A stretch of 64,000 nucleotides of DNA, from positions 229,212,739 through 229,276,738 of the forward strand of contig CM061919.1 of NCBI GenBank assembly GCA_031002005.1. Reading direction: 5' to 3'. This DNA is from Vandiemenella viatica (Eukaryota > Arthropoda > Insecta > Orthoptera > Morabidae). A program made the translations under genes and the position numbers. Each line of letters opens with the position of its first letter. Within the stretch, counting starts at the first letter, position 1. A model generated the notes under the pieces. That model was not told where the DNA came from. It saw only the letters and a list, made by a program, of their open reading frames with translations, and searched no databases. Shown piece after piece: positions 22,101 to 37,200 of this stretch.

Positions 22101-25100
22101 ACAGTCCACAGCAACAGCAGTTCACTGCCCAGCAGCTGCAGCAGCATCAGGCGTTCCAGGACAGAGAAGGGGCAAGGTCGCAGTTACAACAGCAACTGCA
22201 GCCTCCACTGCAACAGTACCAGTATCAGATGCCTTACCAAGGCTGTAAGTACTGAACTCTACACAGGGGAAGGCTAAATTAAAGATAAATTCATCATGTT
22301 AATTTTTGAAGGATCTTATTATAATGTCGATGAGTTAAATTATGAAATGAATTAATTTCTCAATTTATAATATTCATGTCAACCAATATGTGGCACAGAT
22401 AAGTGGTGAGAAAGAAACCATTGCTTGTCTCAGTTGATGAGACAATGCTGTAAGGACATAGGCTGCATACCGGGGCTTGAAGTATCGCCTAAGTGCCTTA
22501 GCTTACACTCTTGTAGACTCACAGTTCTCTTTAAAACTCGCTAAATAATTTTGAATTGACCATGTAGCCAGGATAACTCAACTAAACGCTCAGGTCGCCA
22601 CTATATTTGTTACCCACAAATAGAGAAAAGGGTTTTATGCTAACAACTGAAGCACACAAGTTCACTGTTAGAAAACTCAAAGTTTTATTGTTCAAAGTCA
22701 ATAGTTCAAAATAGCATTTACAGTTGAGCAGGCATATCGAACTCTCTTTTCCAAAAATTGCACGTTGTGGAGAGAAAATTAACCGACCGAAACCCCTTTA
22801 ACAAATTTAAAAGTTCATGTTAGTTACTATATAACCCGACACGATCAAACATGGTTGAACTAGCCAGTGCGGCGAGTTACAACCAGCGCGACGAAAAACA
22901 GACCCAAACAGACCACAGGCAGGAACAGACCGCGGACAGCAACAGACCGGCAGGAACAGACAAAACATAATGGTGACGGGCTCTTTTTTATAGACACGGC
23001 TAGAACCAGTGACATCAGCAACTGCATCGCATCTTTTTGCTCCGCGTAGCTCAAAGTATGTGAAATTTATTTAACGATCCCAATTATCAAAAATGTTTAA
23101 ACTTTGACAGTATCTGGACTTATCTACTAGAAGTCCAGCGGCAGTCTCTTGAGAAATTTAGAGTAATTAATATTAAAGTTTTAACTGTTTAAGACTCCGC
23201 GTAGTGATACATTCAAATTTGGGTAAAATCCTTAAGTGTTCTAGAACTTTTTACGCGCGTGCACAACAATCCGCGACAATCTATTTTACAAAAACTTAAT
23301 TTCCGGACAAATGCTTAAACTTTTGATGAAAACCCATATATGTATGAAATCGTCTTAATTAGGGCTATCTGCTGATGTAAAATTTAAATTGATATCTCTT
23401 TTAGTAAAAAAGCTTATTTTTTCCTCTCAATTAAAATTGCTAATTAGACTTTGCTGAATTACTTAATTTTATTGCCAAAATATCAGGGATAGTGCTGACT
23501 ACAGCTGGTGATAAAAGTTCGGTTGTAGCTTTACTGGATTTAAAGATATTGCGAATCTTAGAATTTCACTATTCTGATCGCGTGTTTCAAAACTCGAACA
23601 AACGGGAATATCTCTTAAACCAAACATTTCCCGATATGATAATTACACTTTAAAATGATTTTTATAATGAATTACAACTGTGAGCAAGATTACAGGGAAA
23701 TTACTTAAAGTTGAAAACTATACTTCTCGAAATTTCTAAGTCCCGCCTAAGCAAAACTAGAATTGATCAAAATTCTAAGGTGCTTACAAATGGTGCAGAA
23801 ATTTAAATTACACAAACATTAGACAGTTTGAAATTTTTTGGTCTAAGTAACTTGTCAGCAGTAGAACATGAACTGCACAGGATGGAAGTTAGAGAGCAGT
23901 TAACAACTTATTGCTCAGTGGTAGTCAATTGTGTAAAAGGCAAGGAAGTTAAGACAAAGGACACAGTTTGGGGGAAAGAAAAAGAGGTAATTTTCATTTA
24001 GCTTTCGGTAAAGAACACAATATATATAATACAAGACAATAAATAACAATGTGTCATACCAAAAAATTCAACAAGGCACTTGAAATAATAATAAAAAAAT
24101 AAATTCACAGTTTTATGCCCAGATTGTCCAACCACTCTATAGCAGCTCTAAAGGCTTGAATAAAGTCTTCCAGCACACCTGTTACTACATTCAGTAACAA
24201 TATGTCAGATACTCTGTTTTGGTACACCGCAGTCACGTCTCACATGGCTGATTTATTTCCTATTAAGGACAACCAATGTTTTTCGTGGCAGGTCAAAACC
24301 TGTTGGTGGGTGTTGGACAAAAAACAGAACTGACCAAAATCTATAAAACATAAATATCTATTTGTTTAACCAAGTAGATATGTAAAAACTAATATGGGCT
24401 TTCAAAGGGATCATACAGGCGTTTGCCAGGAGTGGTTTTGAAAAACCAATGAAAATAAAAATCTGCATGGCCAAATTGGAATCTATTCATCTCAATATAC
24501 CAATTACAACCTGCATCATAAAGTACTCTTTAGTTATCAAATTTCTATAAGAAATTTTGTTCACACAATTCACTTCAATTTATTTTCCCTTCCTAGCTCT
24601 TTAAAGTTAACTAGATTTCCCTCTAAATTAATATCTTCATGTAATTTACAGCATGTCACATTTGTTTTATATAACTTCACTTACATCTAGCTCTGTTAAT
24701 AAGAACCAATAACTCCAAGAATTGTCTTGAAAAATTGTTTTAATTACACAAACTTGTGTAACAGAAAAGGCGTTGAAAATAATTTTTGTTGCTATATATT
24801 ATTATTATTTTGTCTTAGATCAGAATGGAGGTCCAGCTCTCCAGCAACAGCAGCAGCAGCAACAGCAACTGCAGCAGGCTTATGTTGATGGCAGTTTAAT
24901 TCCTCATCCCCCTGTCCAACAGACTCAAACCGTTCCTCACAGCCACGAGTCCTGGCAAGGTCAACGTGCATTCCAGCAATATGATGGTATTTATCAGATA
25001 TCTAGAATAATGAAACTTTTATTAGAAACAAAATAAGTTTGTGGTCTGATTTTAAATTTGAAATGTTCTTCTTATTATTGACCAGGTGACAATGGGGGTA

Positions 25101-28100
25101 TTCTTGGCTTCATGGCCTGAGGGCCCCTATAGTCGGTGATCGGGCCCCCCATCAGCCAGCGGGGCCCGGGTGCTTTTGACCCGCTTACCCTCCCCCCCCC
25201 CAATGCCATCCCTGGACAGAAGGCAGGTGAAGGGAACTGTAGGCATGTGCAAGGCATATACCATGATGTGCCTGAATAAATATTGGTGGAAACTTAAGAA
25301 GCAGAATATGAAAGGGAAGACCGCGATGATAAATTTCAGTTATAAAGCAATAAGAAAGTTTTCATGCGTAATGCGGAGTGAGCGACTGGAACAATTTAAA
25401 GGAGAAGGTAACAAACAGTATGCCAAGCCCTTATATACCATAATTATCCTCCAGAATTGGTCTACAAATATATTTCTAAAGTCAAAAACTTTCCGTGACA
25501 CTGACACACACCACCCAAAGCCAACTGCATTCCTGTTTTCCTCACCTAGTTCTTTCCTGGCCCAGAATCATCACAATCTGATTCTTCATCATGGTTAAGA
25601 CTTTTTAAGGTATCTATCAAATTTTGTAGCTGCAGAATTTTATTCCCAGAACCATGAGTTAGATTGAATACTAGTATTGCATTTTATTTCTATGGTTAGT
25701 TTCTATGTTTATTTGAGCTAGAAAGCAGAGTTGTAAAGTTTTTAAGACAGTATTTTCAATTTTAACGTTCTTCAGCATTTGCCTGGAGTGGGATTGCGAA
25801 AGTTCACATCTAAATTATTTATTTTCAGCTAAATTATTAAAGTTACAGAAATTTTTCATAATAACAAAAGTTAACATTTGCTACCAGATCTAGTGATCTG
25901 TAAAATGTCAAAGAGATAGAATTATTTTTACTGTCAAGGTCAAATTAGATGATGCAAGGGTTTCAGACATGCGATTTCATATCTGATGAGCCCGCCAGAA
26001 ACTATTCATGTGAATAAGGAAAAGAATCCGTTTCCACAGTTCATGAGAGAGCAGAGTCGCCAGGAATCTTTGAGAAACAGGGAGCATGATGATATAGACT
26101 CGTGCATGCAGTTAGTCACCCTCAGTCTGCCAGAAACCACGAACTCGATAACATGTAGCTTAGTAGGCCTGCAAGTTTCATATTAAGCACTATGGTGTAA
26201 AAGTTTTATTTTGTTATAATATAGATTCACGAATTCAAGTTTTACTACAATGAAGTTTTGAAATAGTATTTTTACCAAGTGGGGCCTTGCGATTGTTTGA
26301 ATTTACTAGACTGTGGCACAATGGTAGTGGGTGATTCACATTTATTTAATTTCTCCAACTAAAGAGTTTGAACTGCGAACTATTGGGGTGTGGTCTGGCT
26401 CGAATGGTTAATCGAACTTGCAAAGTTTTCTTCTGGTAACTTGTCCTAACACCTGTACAGAATCTGAAGAATATGGTCATTCAAATAACAATGAACTTGT
26501 TAACATCATTGAACTTTTACCTTTCCATAGCTTTTGGTTTAAATAAGCTATGTGTTGGCCGAGTTATCATATTTAAGTCAGAACTCTAACATCCAAGGCT
26601 AAGCACGGTCAGAGCAAAGATCAAAGCTTTATGCAGAACCTCACTGCAAGCTTAGCCTCTTGCAACTTTCTCAGATATTTTCCTGAAATGCATCGAATTC
26701 TCACCCCACTATTCTTCCTACTAAACTCCATATCACCTTTAGAACCTAATTTTTTTTTATTTTTTTTTAAATATTATTTTGCACAAATACCAACTCATTA
26801 GTGCTCCTGAACCATCTTCAGCTCCTTACCTTGTAATAGGCCTCTTTGCAAAAACTATTGAAACCATAAACTATTGTAACCCTATCACTGGCGAAACCTG
26901 GCCATGCCATATGTACTATGTCCATATCAAATACCAGCCCACCAATCTCCATTGCCAGAGTTCTTACAACAGCCTCACCTTGAACATGTAATCCACTGAA
27001 TGAATGTCCACAGATGAATAGTTTACTCCCAAAATCAAAACCACCCAGTTGCTTTCCGTACCAGCTCTCACAACTGTTATGACCTAAATAACAGTTGTGC
27101 AGGTAAAATCAGAGTATTCCCAGATACCACTTCCCAGTCCAAACTCCATAGATGGGAAATGGCCTACCAACACATTCTTGAGACCTCAATCTCAGATATA
27201 TCTGCCTTCCTCACCCTGATATACCCATCACTTGCCAGTGCAATTAATTTATACATATATCTTAATTCGTTTTTATTTGATATTTTTTGTTATTTCTATT
27301 AACTATTGTAATAAATTTTTATCTCTGTTTTTTATATGGAATAATTTCTTTCCAGCAATTAATATTTCTGACAATATTAATATTGCACCTTATCGCCTTT
27401 AGAGATGGCTGTGTTGACCATAGACATTTGTACATGCTCAGACACACGTTTCTATTTTCTTGAAAATAGGCATGGTTAGAAATACATTTTTTTTTATCTT
27501 TCCATTCAATGTAAATATATCCTCATGGAGTTTCTATCAACTCCATTGTTACTATCATTGAAATTAGGTAATCCATCTTTTTTAACATTATAATTGTATA
27601 TACATGATACATGGTAAACAATACAAAATAAGACATTTTAGTTTATATCAAATAATTTTCCAGCTTTTTATTGATATTTTTCAGTGAGAAATCCCTTAGA
27701 GCTAGTTTTGAATCTGCTTAAGAGCATTAGTTTCAAAATTCTTGGGAATGGTTGAATAGTCTTATTCCCATAGACTTGAAACTATTGTGAGTTATGCTAA
27801 GAGAGCAATATTCATTACACAGACTGTTTATCTCTATTAATATGATCATGTACATCAACATGACTTTTAGAAAGGTGTATATTTTTCTTGACAGAAAGTA
27901 AATATAAGCCATATAGTTTCATAATTCCTGAGTAAATTCTTACATTGTGTTCTGGGTACTGCTCCAGATATACTGCCCTCTCTCTCTCTCTCTTCTTTCC
28001 TTCTTTATTTTTTATGTTTTTTTTTTTAACAAAAAAGACAAAGAGGCATTGTGAGTATGAACTTTTTCTGCAAAGGATAATTCCATAAGACTTGAGTGGA

Positions 28101-28248
28101 AAAGACTACAATGAATAGTAGTGTATCAGTAGTTACTACACCTTTGAGTCTATTCTTTAACTGCTTTACATGCTTTAATATGTCTAAGCCATTTTAGATT
28201 TGACTGTATAAATATCCCCAAGAGTTTTATAGAATTACAGGTAAACTT

Positions 28249-28284
<36 letters not shown>

Positions 28285-31200
28285 GAATTAGGAGATAAGT
28301 TATGGTTTTGACATTGCAGCAGTATATATAAGAAAATTTATCTTCAATGAAATATCTCATTACTGGTAATTGAAGATATAATAGATTTTAATATAGATTA
28401 TCATTATACTTATAACATTTGGAGTTCCCATTTTCAATATTAAGTGTTAGGTCATTGATTAAAGAATAAATAGCAGGGGGCCAAGAATAGATCCCATGGA
28501 ACACCTTATCCCATACCTTAAATGTGATTCCTTAAATATGATTTAATTAATTAAAGTGCCTAATCATCAAAACCTAAATGTTCAAGTTTCAATAGTAAAA
28601 TTTCGTGTTAGACATTATCAAATGATTTGGAGATGAAAGAAATTTGTACTAACAATTACATTTATTTTCCATGTTCTGCATTGTCATTGTGAAGACTGTA
28701 TAGTTAAAGGTAATTCTAAATTTGGACAGCTTCTTGATAACTGTCAACATAATCGAAACCGGAGATATTGGGGTAAAATTACAAAATGTTCTTTATTGTT
28801 CTCTTTTTATAAACTGGAATTACCTTTGACACTTTCAGGTTTCAAAATAGCCATTTACAACCTCTGAAATGATTTTTAATATAAAATAGCTAATAAGCTT
28901 AGCAATTTTTAAGTTTATACTGTAAACATCCACTGACTTACTATTGCTTAAGGACATGCTGGTAATTTTGGTGTGGATCTCATATACAGAAACAGATTTT
29001 TTTTAAAAAATCATTTGATTAATACATTTGACTTTGGACAGACAGCAGTTCACATTGTTTTGATTAATGGCTATTTTCTTAATAGTTTTACTAATTCTAT
29101 CAGTTAAATATTTATGGTACTGAATTCTTCAGCTGTTCATTTCATTGGTAAACTCACCCTGGTAACTACTTCTATTTGTAGGAAGACTGACAATGGTTTT
29201 TTTTTAAAATGCAATTCTAATTATTTAATTTAATAATTACTTGTAGAAAGTAAAAGCTTATCTTTGTCAACTATGACTTACGGTGTAGTACAGGCAGCTG
29301 TAGAAAACTCCCATGATAAAGGTTGTATGATCAGCATCACACTGACTCCTTTCCATCCCCTGCCAATCATCTGGTAATATTTAATAGAATACTAAATGGG
29401 TCTGTAATCTTCTTTGCTGTTTCCTTCAAGGACTAATACTTAGTATTATCAGAATTTAGAATCAGATAATCCAGGTGGCATTTTAACAATGAATACCATA
29501 CTGATCATTAGCCTTTTCTTTCTTTTCAGATCAAGGGAGCCATATTTTCAACCACAAAGGAAGTGGATTGGTTGCAGAAACAGACAGGTACAAACATAAA
29601 GGAAAACACCCAGCTAGGTACAAGTATGTATCAATAACACAGGTACAGTGCAGGCAGTTGTATCACTCGCTTTTGTCACTGTCTCACTGCCTCACTTCTG
29701 TAGAGCCTGTACAGGTGTGGCAGACATATATTGCATACTGTCTTTCATTGCCAATGGAAGAGATTCACTTTCCTCAATCAGCCCTGTGAAATATGGAATT
29801 GATTAAACCCAAAGAAGTTTAGAGAAGTCTAGCCGCAAATGAACAGGATACTTGACACAGCCGTTGAGCCATGCAATAAATGTTATTAATTAAGAATTAA
29901 GCAAAAAAATGTTGGAACTGCAAGACATTAACTTTATTCAGATTTCCAGTTCCTCAGCTATCTCATTTTGTGTGCTTTCAGTTTCCCTTACAACACAGAT
30001 AATGTAATCCAAATACTAAAAAATGAATGTCAAATTGCAAGGTTTGAGAGCAATTACTACACTTTTACTGATTTTTGCACACCACTTACTTGCACCGGCT
30101 GACTTTGCTTACTTGCTTTCTTAGGTGCACACTGTTATTTAATTACTACTCCATACATGAAAAATTGTGTTATTATCAATCAACTTGCCATAAAATTATT
30201 TATTTATTTTTTATTTAAATTGGTTTTCCTGATGATTTAATTTAATTTAATTGTGATGGAGCACTCGCTTCAGAGGCAATTTCCCTACACACACATTTTT
30301 TCCCTTTCCTGTGCCAACCCACTTTTGTCCTCTACAAATTTCAATTTTTAATTGTTTATACATTTTGGTAAATTATTCATCAATTCTCTTGGTAACTTAT
30401 TCCAATCCCTGATGCCCTTATCTACAAGAGAAAGTTTTCTCACAGCCTTGTGCCTGAAATTGAGTGATTAATCAAATGTGTATGAATTCATAAATTCGTT
30501 ACAAATTTTGAGCTAATTTTTTTTCTATATTTCACTCTAGTTTTCTGCATAGCACTCAATTATTATGCAGTCATCCCCTCCAATAAATTTACTCATGTCT
30601 GCACTCCACAAAACAGACTTCACAGAAATTAGCCATTTACTGTAATCCTCTATTTCCCTTATCTGTGAATCCTGATTACATTATAAATGCCAGTACTCAA
30701 TTTGAGGCTTAAGGGAGTGGAAAAATTTTCTATTTTAGGTAGTGAGGGATTGGAATAAATTACCAAGGGATGTACTAAATAATTTCCCAAATCACTGAAA
30801 CATAGTATGTTAAATGCATTAGAATGAAATTTTGTAGAGAGTAAGAATATGACTTGGATTAACACAAAGGATATTTTTAATCCTGGAAAAATGAAGAGAA
30901 TAGGAATGCAAACACAACAAAAAATAAAACTCAAGAAGGATAATGTCAGTAGTTTTCAAGTCCTTAACCAACTAATTTAAGAAACTGGTCGGTGTATTAG
31001 TAATACCCAAGAAGTTGTGGGTATAAGAGTTCTCTATACATTGTTTCTGTCAAGTCAACCAATTGATTAATGTGGTTCTTCCACTGTGTGATAATTTTCC
31101 AAGATTCCATCTAATACTGAGAAGTAGTAATTAAATCAACAGCCTACTTTCTAGCCCTGACAGACTGGTTTGAGCACATGTAACACACACAATGTGATTT

Positions 31201-34200
31201 CATTATGAGACAATTGAAACATATTAGTCAGAGTGTCATGATTGTGGCTAACCAGAATGTACACTGTCAAAATCTTTTATTAAATAGCATTATTTCTGTA
31301 ACTATATAAAAATATGACTGCCGAGTTAGATTTAATTTATGACATAAAAAAATCTTGATTTAGTGTTGTATATCATTAAGAGTTGCACATTAATCAGTTG
31401 TATTGCCTATTATTGGTAAGTTGTTTTCCTATGAGTGCAGTAATTCAGATTGTTTCCAGAGCAGACAATTGGGTAGTGTCATTATGGTCAACCGTAATAC
31501 AATCTAATACTTTTCCCCATAAAATAAAAAAAAAAAAAACCTCCAAATTTCAAAGGTCAGATGGGTATTTATTCAGTGAAAAATGTAATCATCTTAAGTT
31601 CATTCAGATATACTTTAACAACAGCTAGGTTAGGTGACTGAATCATACCATGTATCATATATATGTTCTGCCACCTCTGCAATAGAAGCAACACTAAATT
31701 GATACTATTTGTTAAAATAAAAACCTAGCTTGGAAATGGATATTTTACCTACTCAAATAATTTAGTTATTTCTTCAGGCTTAGTTTTTTTGTATTATGAG
31801 TAAGTTACTCTCTTAGGTAGCAACTAGCAACTAATAGATTTTACTTGTCATAGTAATTTCTTGCAATACTTGTGAGAGTGTATTTACTTTAAGATGTGTT
31901 TTTGCTGTGATACTGATTAAAGTTGCTCTCTGAAAAATAATGGAAAATAAGATATTTCTAGAAATACAAATGCCTAAAATTGCAATTATTTTCTCTTTGT
32001 CAGTAAAAAATTGTTTCAAATCATGATCTCAAGATCATGTTATTTTTCTTGTAGGTACAAGTTATTTTCCCTTAGTATTATCTCCTTTTTTTTAAAAAAT
32101 AAAATAAAAAATAAAAACCATTAATCTGTAATCTATTAACCATCATAGTTTTTAATAATACTTACTAAATTTGCACTAATTGTTAGAGGTGACGATTAAT
32201 AATTTAACTGACCAAATTTCATACAGACTCATTCCTTTTCTTTTCCAACTATCTTTTATACTAATTCCATCACTCTCTCAAGATGACTGACTCGTGCTGC
32301 TTGTGGAAGTGGTTTATAAGCTTACTTCCTTGGCGTATTCAAGAACACTGTTGTACCTCAAAATATACTTCTATTCCCTCAGCACCCTTCAACAATTTGG
32401 TTATATTTCTAAAGGAACACCCAGTAGTACTGCACCCATTGTGGTAAGTCTCACATCTGAGTAAGACAAGTAAACAAGACCTTAAAAACATAAGCTGCTT
32501 GAACTTTGAAACTCCACCCACAACTTCCGTTCTACACCTCTTAAAGCTGACTGCAGCTCAATATTCATCAACTAGTTCTCTCCTGATCTGGAATCCTTTG
32601 CTGTGTGCCTGACTTTCTATGTTCCTTTCCTGGAATGCAAATCCTACCCACTGCCCCATGCATATGCTTCAGCAGACCTTCCAATCTAAAAATAAAAAAA
32701 GACCCATATGTACTTACTTACTGACTCTCCTAGACTTCAACTTGGACCTTTCCCATGCGACAGACCTCACTATAAAACATGCAGCATGTATTCAACAACC
32801 ACTACCTTTCCAATGCTATTACAGGGTAACAATTTCCTGTTATTGAACATGCTACCTGCTCTACCACGTATCTCATTTGCAAACTTACTTGCCTCCACTG
32901 CACTTAAGAATTTTTGGTAATCTGTCCATTATTTCCCTTTGTGTTTTATTCCAATCCCTAACAAAAGGAAATTGTCATACACCCTTATGCCTGAAATTGC
33001 ATGAAGCTTGTGGTTATGATCATCACTTCCCTTCCATGCAATACTCATATTTTTTTCTACCAATACATATCCAAGCCTAATCACCAGCTTATGCCTTGTA
33101 CACTTCCAGTACTCATTTCATTTGCTTCTTGCTTTACAATAAATTCAAACTTCGGTATTATCATCTACTGATTTCTTCCTGTGGTAATTTACAAAAAAAA
33201 AATCTAGTTGATTTCTTTTACACTTCATCCAGTTCCTGTGTTTGATAGCATACCTAAAATGTGGGTCCATACAATATTTACCTAACAGAGGTTTTGTAAC
33301 CCATTTCATCCAGTTTCCAGGTCCATCACTACCTTACCTTATTTACCTAACAGAGGTTTTGTAACACATTTCATCCAGTTTCCAGGTCCATCACTACCTT
33401 ACCATATTTACCTAACAGAGGTTTTGTAACCCATTTCATCCAGTTTACAGGTATATCCCTTCATTATTGTCTCCAACAAATGAAGGATTTTGAAACTTTT
33501 CATCAGAATCTGGCCAATGTTTCCAGACAGCCCATTAGAATTTACTATCAAATGTTATGCCAGGATATTTACCCATGATATTTTCTGCACCACTCTATAA
33601 TTACAAAATATATTTTCCTTTTATCTGTACACTTAATAAGTTGACACTTCTTGGAATTAATTTTCATTCCATGTTGACCTACTCCAATATATGTCATGTC
33701 CAGATCCTCAGGCACATGTTCACAGTACGATATTAACCCTGTTGGCCGAGTGCAAGGATGGATAGGGTCAGCTTCTTCTAGAGTCAAGTAGATAAGGGAC
33801 TGTCTAAAAATTACTTGGCTCGGTCTAGGTGAGGGGGGGGGGGGGGAGAGATGTTGGGTAAAAAGCTGCACTGAAATATGTGGGGAAAGAAGGGGGGGGG
33901 GATTTCCAGTGAAGCCACATAGCTTTTCATTCATATTATTTGTGAAAGTTAAAATAAGGTACAGAACACACGGATATTTATTCCTGTCATTTAATTATCT
34001 GTATATGTAATTTAGATATACTATATACTAACAGTGCTGCACATGCATGTGACTTGTAGTCATAGCACTGGATTGCACATGGCAGGTGCACTTGAACTAA
34101 GAGACATTACAATTTGAAAAACAAAAGTGCTGACAGATGTCTCCTGGAGTTTTGCAAGGTATTGACAGTTTGTATTGTTTTGATGATTTGAAATAAAGCA

Positions 34201-37200
34201 TTTTTGATGAGGATTACCTGTGTATAACCACCGCACTTATTGATAAATAAATTTGAATTTTGTTCTGTCAAGTGAACTTCAGGGCAACTTTCATTATAGT
34301 GCTCACTGAAGTGTTATTTCAAGTTCAAAGTGTGGTGTAGCACTGTAGAATGAACTTTATGAGGTTTTTCAAAAATGTTTTTCCAATGAATTTTTGTTAT
34401 CCAGTAAGTTACACGATTCTTTTCAGCAGATCAAAGAATCATTCCCTGGTAATGTAGAAAGAAAAGTGACAGAACAGCAGCAAGATAATAATAACAATAA
34501 TAATAATAATGCAGCTCTTCTTATTTTTTTTACATGACAGACGATAGGTATAGTTTGTTTTATTTTAATATATCATGAACAATGATGAATGTTAATAACA
34601 CCTCAAGAAGAAAACGATCTTTTGACTGTACCTGAGAAATGATTTTCCCAACAGTTTATCATTTTCAAGAGTGACTATTGACAACATTTCATTCAGAATA
34701 TTTACAGTTATAGAAAAGTACATAATGCTAATATCAGCTGTGTTCATTATAATTTCATCATAATTTTAACGATAGTCTATTAAGAGAAAACAGTACAAAA
34801 TATCAACTGGAATTAATGAGGCCACGTAATTTATGGACGCTCCCTAAGTGTCGAAACTAAAAGTCGACCATGGTTGTGATGTGATAATTCATCATAGATC
34901 CCTTCTGCAACATCTATATGAATCAGAACAATATGATAATTACAGTGGAATGGCAGAGAATGCTAGGATAAATCATGATGAAAGCATGTGCCCCAGTGTC
35001 AATTTTCCTACATATATTTACACATTTATTTATACCAGCAGTGACCTGAAGTCATATGTGAATATATCCAATATTTATTGACTTCATAACAAAATGATCA
35101 TATATTTAACTGACACATTTGAAGTGTGGCCAAGGACAAGAGTGAACATCTAAGTTATGGGCACCTCACATTCGAAAATAACTGGAATATTGATAGTATA
35201 TCTACAAGACTATTGCCCAAATTGCTATGACCAACTGATTAACCACATACCCCTATCACAGTAGAACCCACCTTTGTGTCAGCTGGCTGTCATCTGCTTC
35301 ACTGACTGCAGTTGCTGCACACTGCCCCCGGTAGTGCAATCAGTGTCGTGTCGGTGTGGTATGTTGAAAGAATTTCCAAGAGAGAGAGACAGCTATAGCT
35401 GCCCAGTGGGTTTGAGTAGATTCTTCCTATTATCAGTGTGTGGATGTGGAAATACTCCTCACTAGCCTGCTTTGTAAAGTCATTTTAGCAGCATACACTA
35501 ATTATTGACACTTGGCAACCTGGCTGATTGGTGTGCTACTTCTACATGTCATAGCCCTCTACCATTGCTTCACTATTTCATGCTCGCCCATACTGGATAC
35601 TAACTTAAAAAATATGAGGTTTTTTTGGCAGGTGATCCATCCAGATCATTATAGTATTCTCCATTTTCAATTGTATAATACAACATTGACACCTGTTAAC
35701 ATCATAACTTCTGACGGTAAACCTCAACACAGTCATTCAGCAGAATAATGTAGGTTTCCTTATGTTAAGCTTAGTTTCATCTCTATACCTTTTTTTTCCA
35801 ACTGCAAGCAGCCTGCAGCTCTACCATTAATTTTTAATTTCTTATAATCGTCAAAGTGGAAATTAGAGTTTAACTGTTCAATTACCCACAATATATACCA
35901 TTATTTTCTTTACTTGTGTTTCATGTGTGGTCCATTTATGTGTTCAGCAATTTCCTCATAAATTCTTGAAGTCTTCATCGTCATTACTTGATGCATCCAT
36001 TTCTACAGGTCATCCGATCATCCTCTTACAGTTTTGATGATCTCTCTGATTCCTTCTCCATTATTTTTCTCCATTCATTTCCCTTGGCTTTTTTCTGTAT
36101 TTGCTCCATCCATCATCTTGTCCATGGTTTTCCAGTAGGTCTCCTTCCCTTGTTCAGTATTCTCCACTCCTCCTCTTTCATTACATTTCCTACCCACTGC
36201 AGCTCATTGCTTTTAATTTCTCTCTGATGTTTCCATTTCTGATTCCATCCTATCTTGTGATACTTGCCATGCCTCTCAGAAACCTCATCTCTACCACTTA
36301 CAGTATATTTAAGTCTCTCTTCATTCGTGTCCAGGTTTCACAGCCATGTGCCAATATTTGTTGATAATAAATTTTATAGGGCAAGACTTTGGTTTTCTTC
36401 CTCATATTCCACCTCCAGATTGTAACCTTGATCAGATGATACATTTTCAGAGTATTGCCATTAATTATCATTATACAAAGCACAGTCTGGTTTCTCAGTG
36501 GTTAAGATGTCTGACTGTACCTTTCTTGGCAGGGATTTCCAAATGCCCCAAATCCAACCTTTACCTCTAACACAGTTTGCTGTGCAATGTGAAGTATGCC
36601 AGAATGCTTCCATGGTTTAGATTCCACGATCAACTGTAGGTCCCCTTTACCAAGAAGGATTACCAGTTTAGGTCAAGATAGCCACAACAGTGGTGAATGT
36701 GTGGCAAATCAAAACTCTGTCAACTGGCAGCTGAACACTTTGGGGATACCACACCCAATAATGCCATACACATTAGTATCATTATTATTATTAAAAAACT
36801 CTGTAATCTTCATTTGTTACCCCTTCCCACCTTAAACACCATATTATGATGTTCGCATCTGCATATATTCTTACTTTTATCTGCTCATTGTTGTCACCAT
36901 GAAAATTGAAAAGAAAAATGACAAGGAATCAGTATATTCTTAGAGCTAGCCATATTTCAGTTTTCCTATTATGTTATTGCAACAGTTAGCTGCTTAGAGT
37001 ATATATGTCTATTTATGATAAAGTATTAAGCACAGAATGGAATGTATTTCTAGAAAAGTGTAAATGTAAAATTTTAAAAATAAAAAAAAACATAATGATA
37101 TATAGTTTAATATTATATATGACACTAAGAGAAAGGAAACAGTTTTCATTCAATGTAAATAACAAAGGACAGGAAAACTAAATGCATCACTTGCCAAAGT

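Noticed and set aside
35988..36364. Plus-strand Ser/Phe/Leu-rich frames
   Set aside because: They are the antisense of a minus-strand reverse transcriptase fragment.
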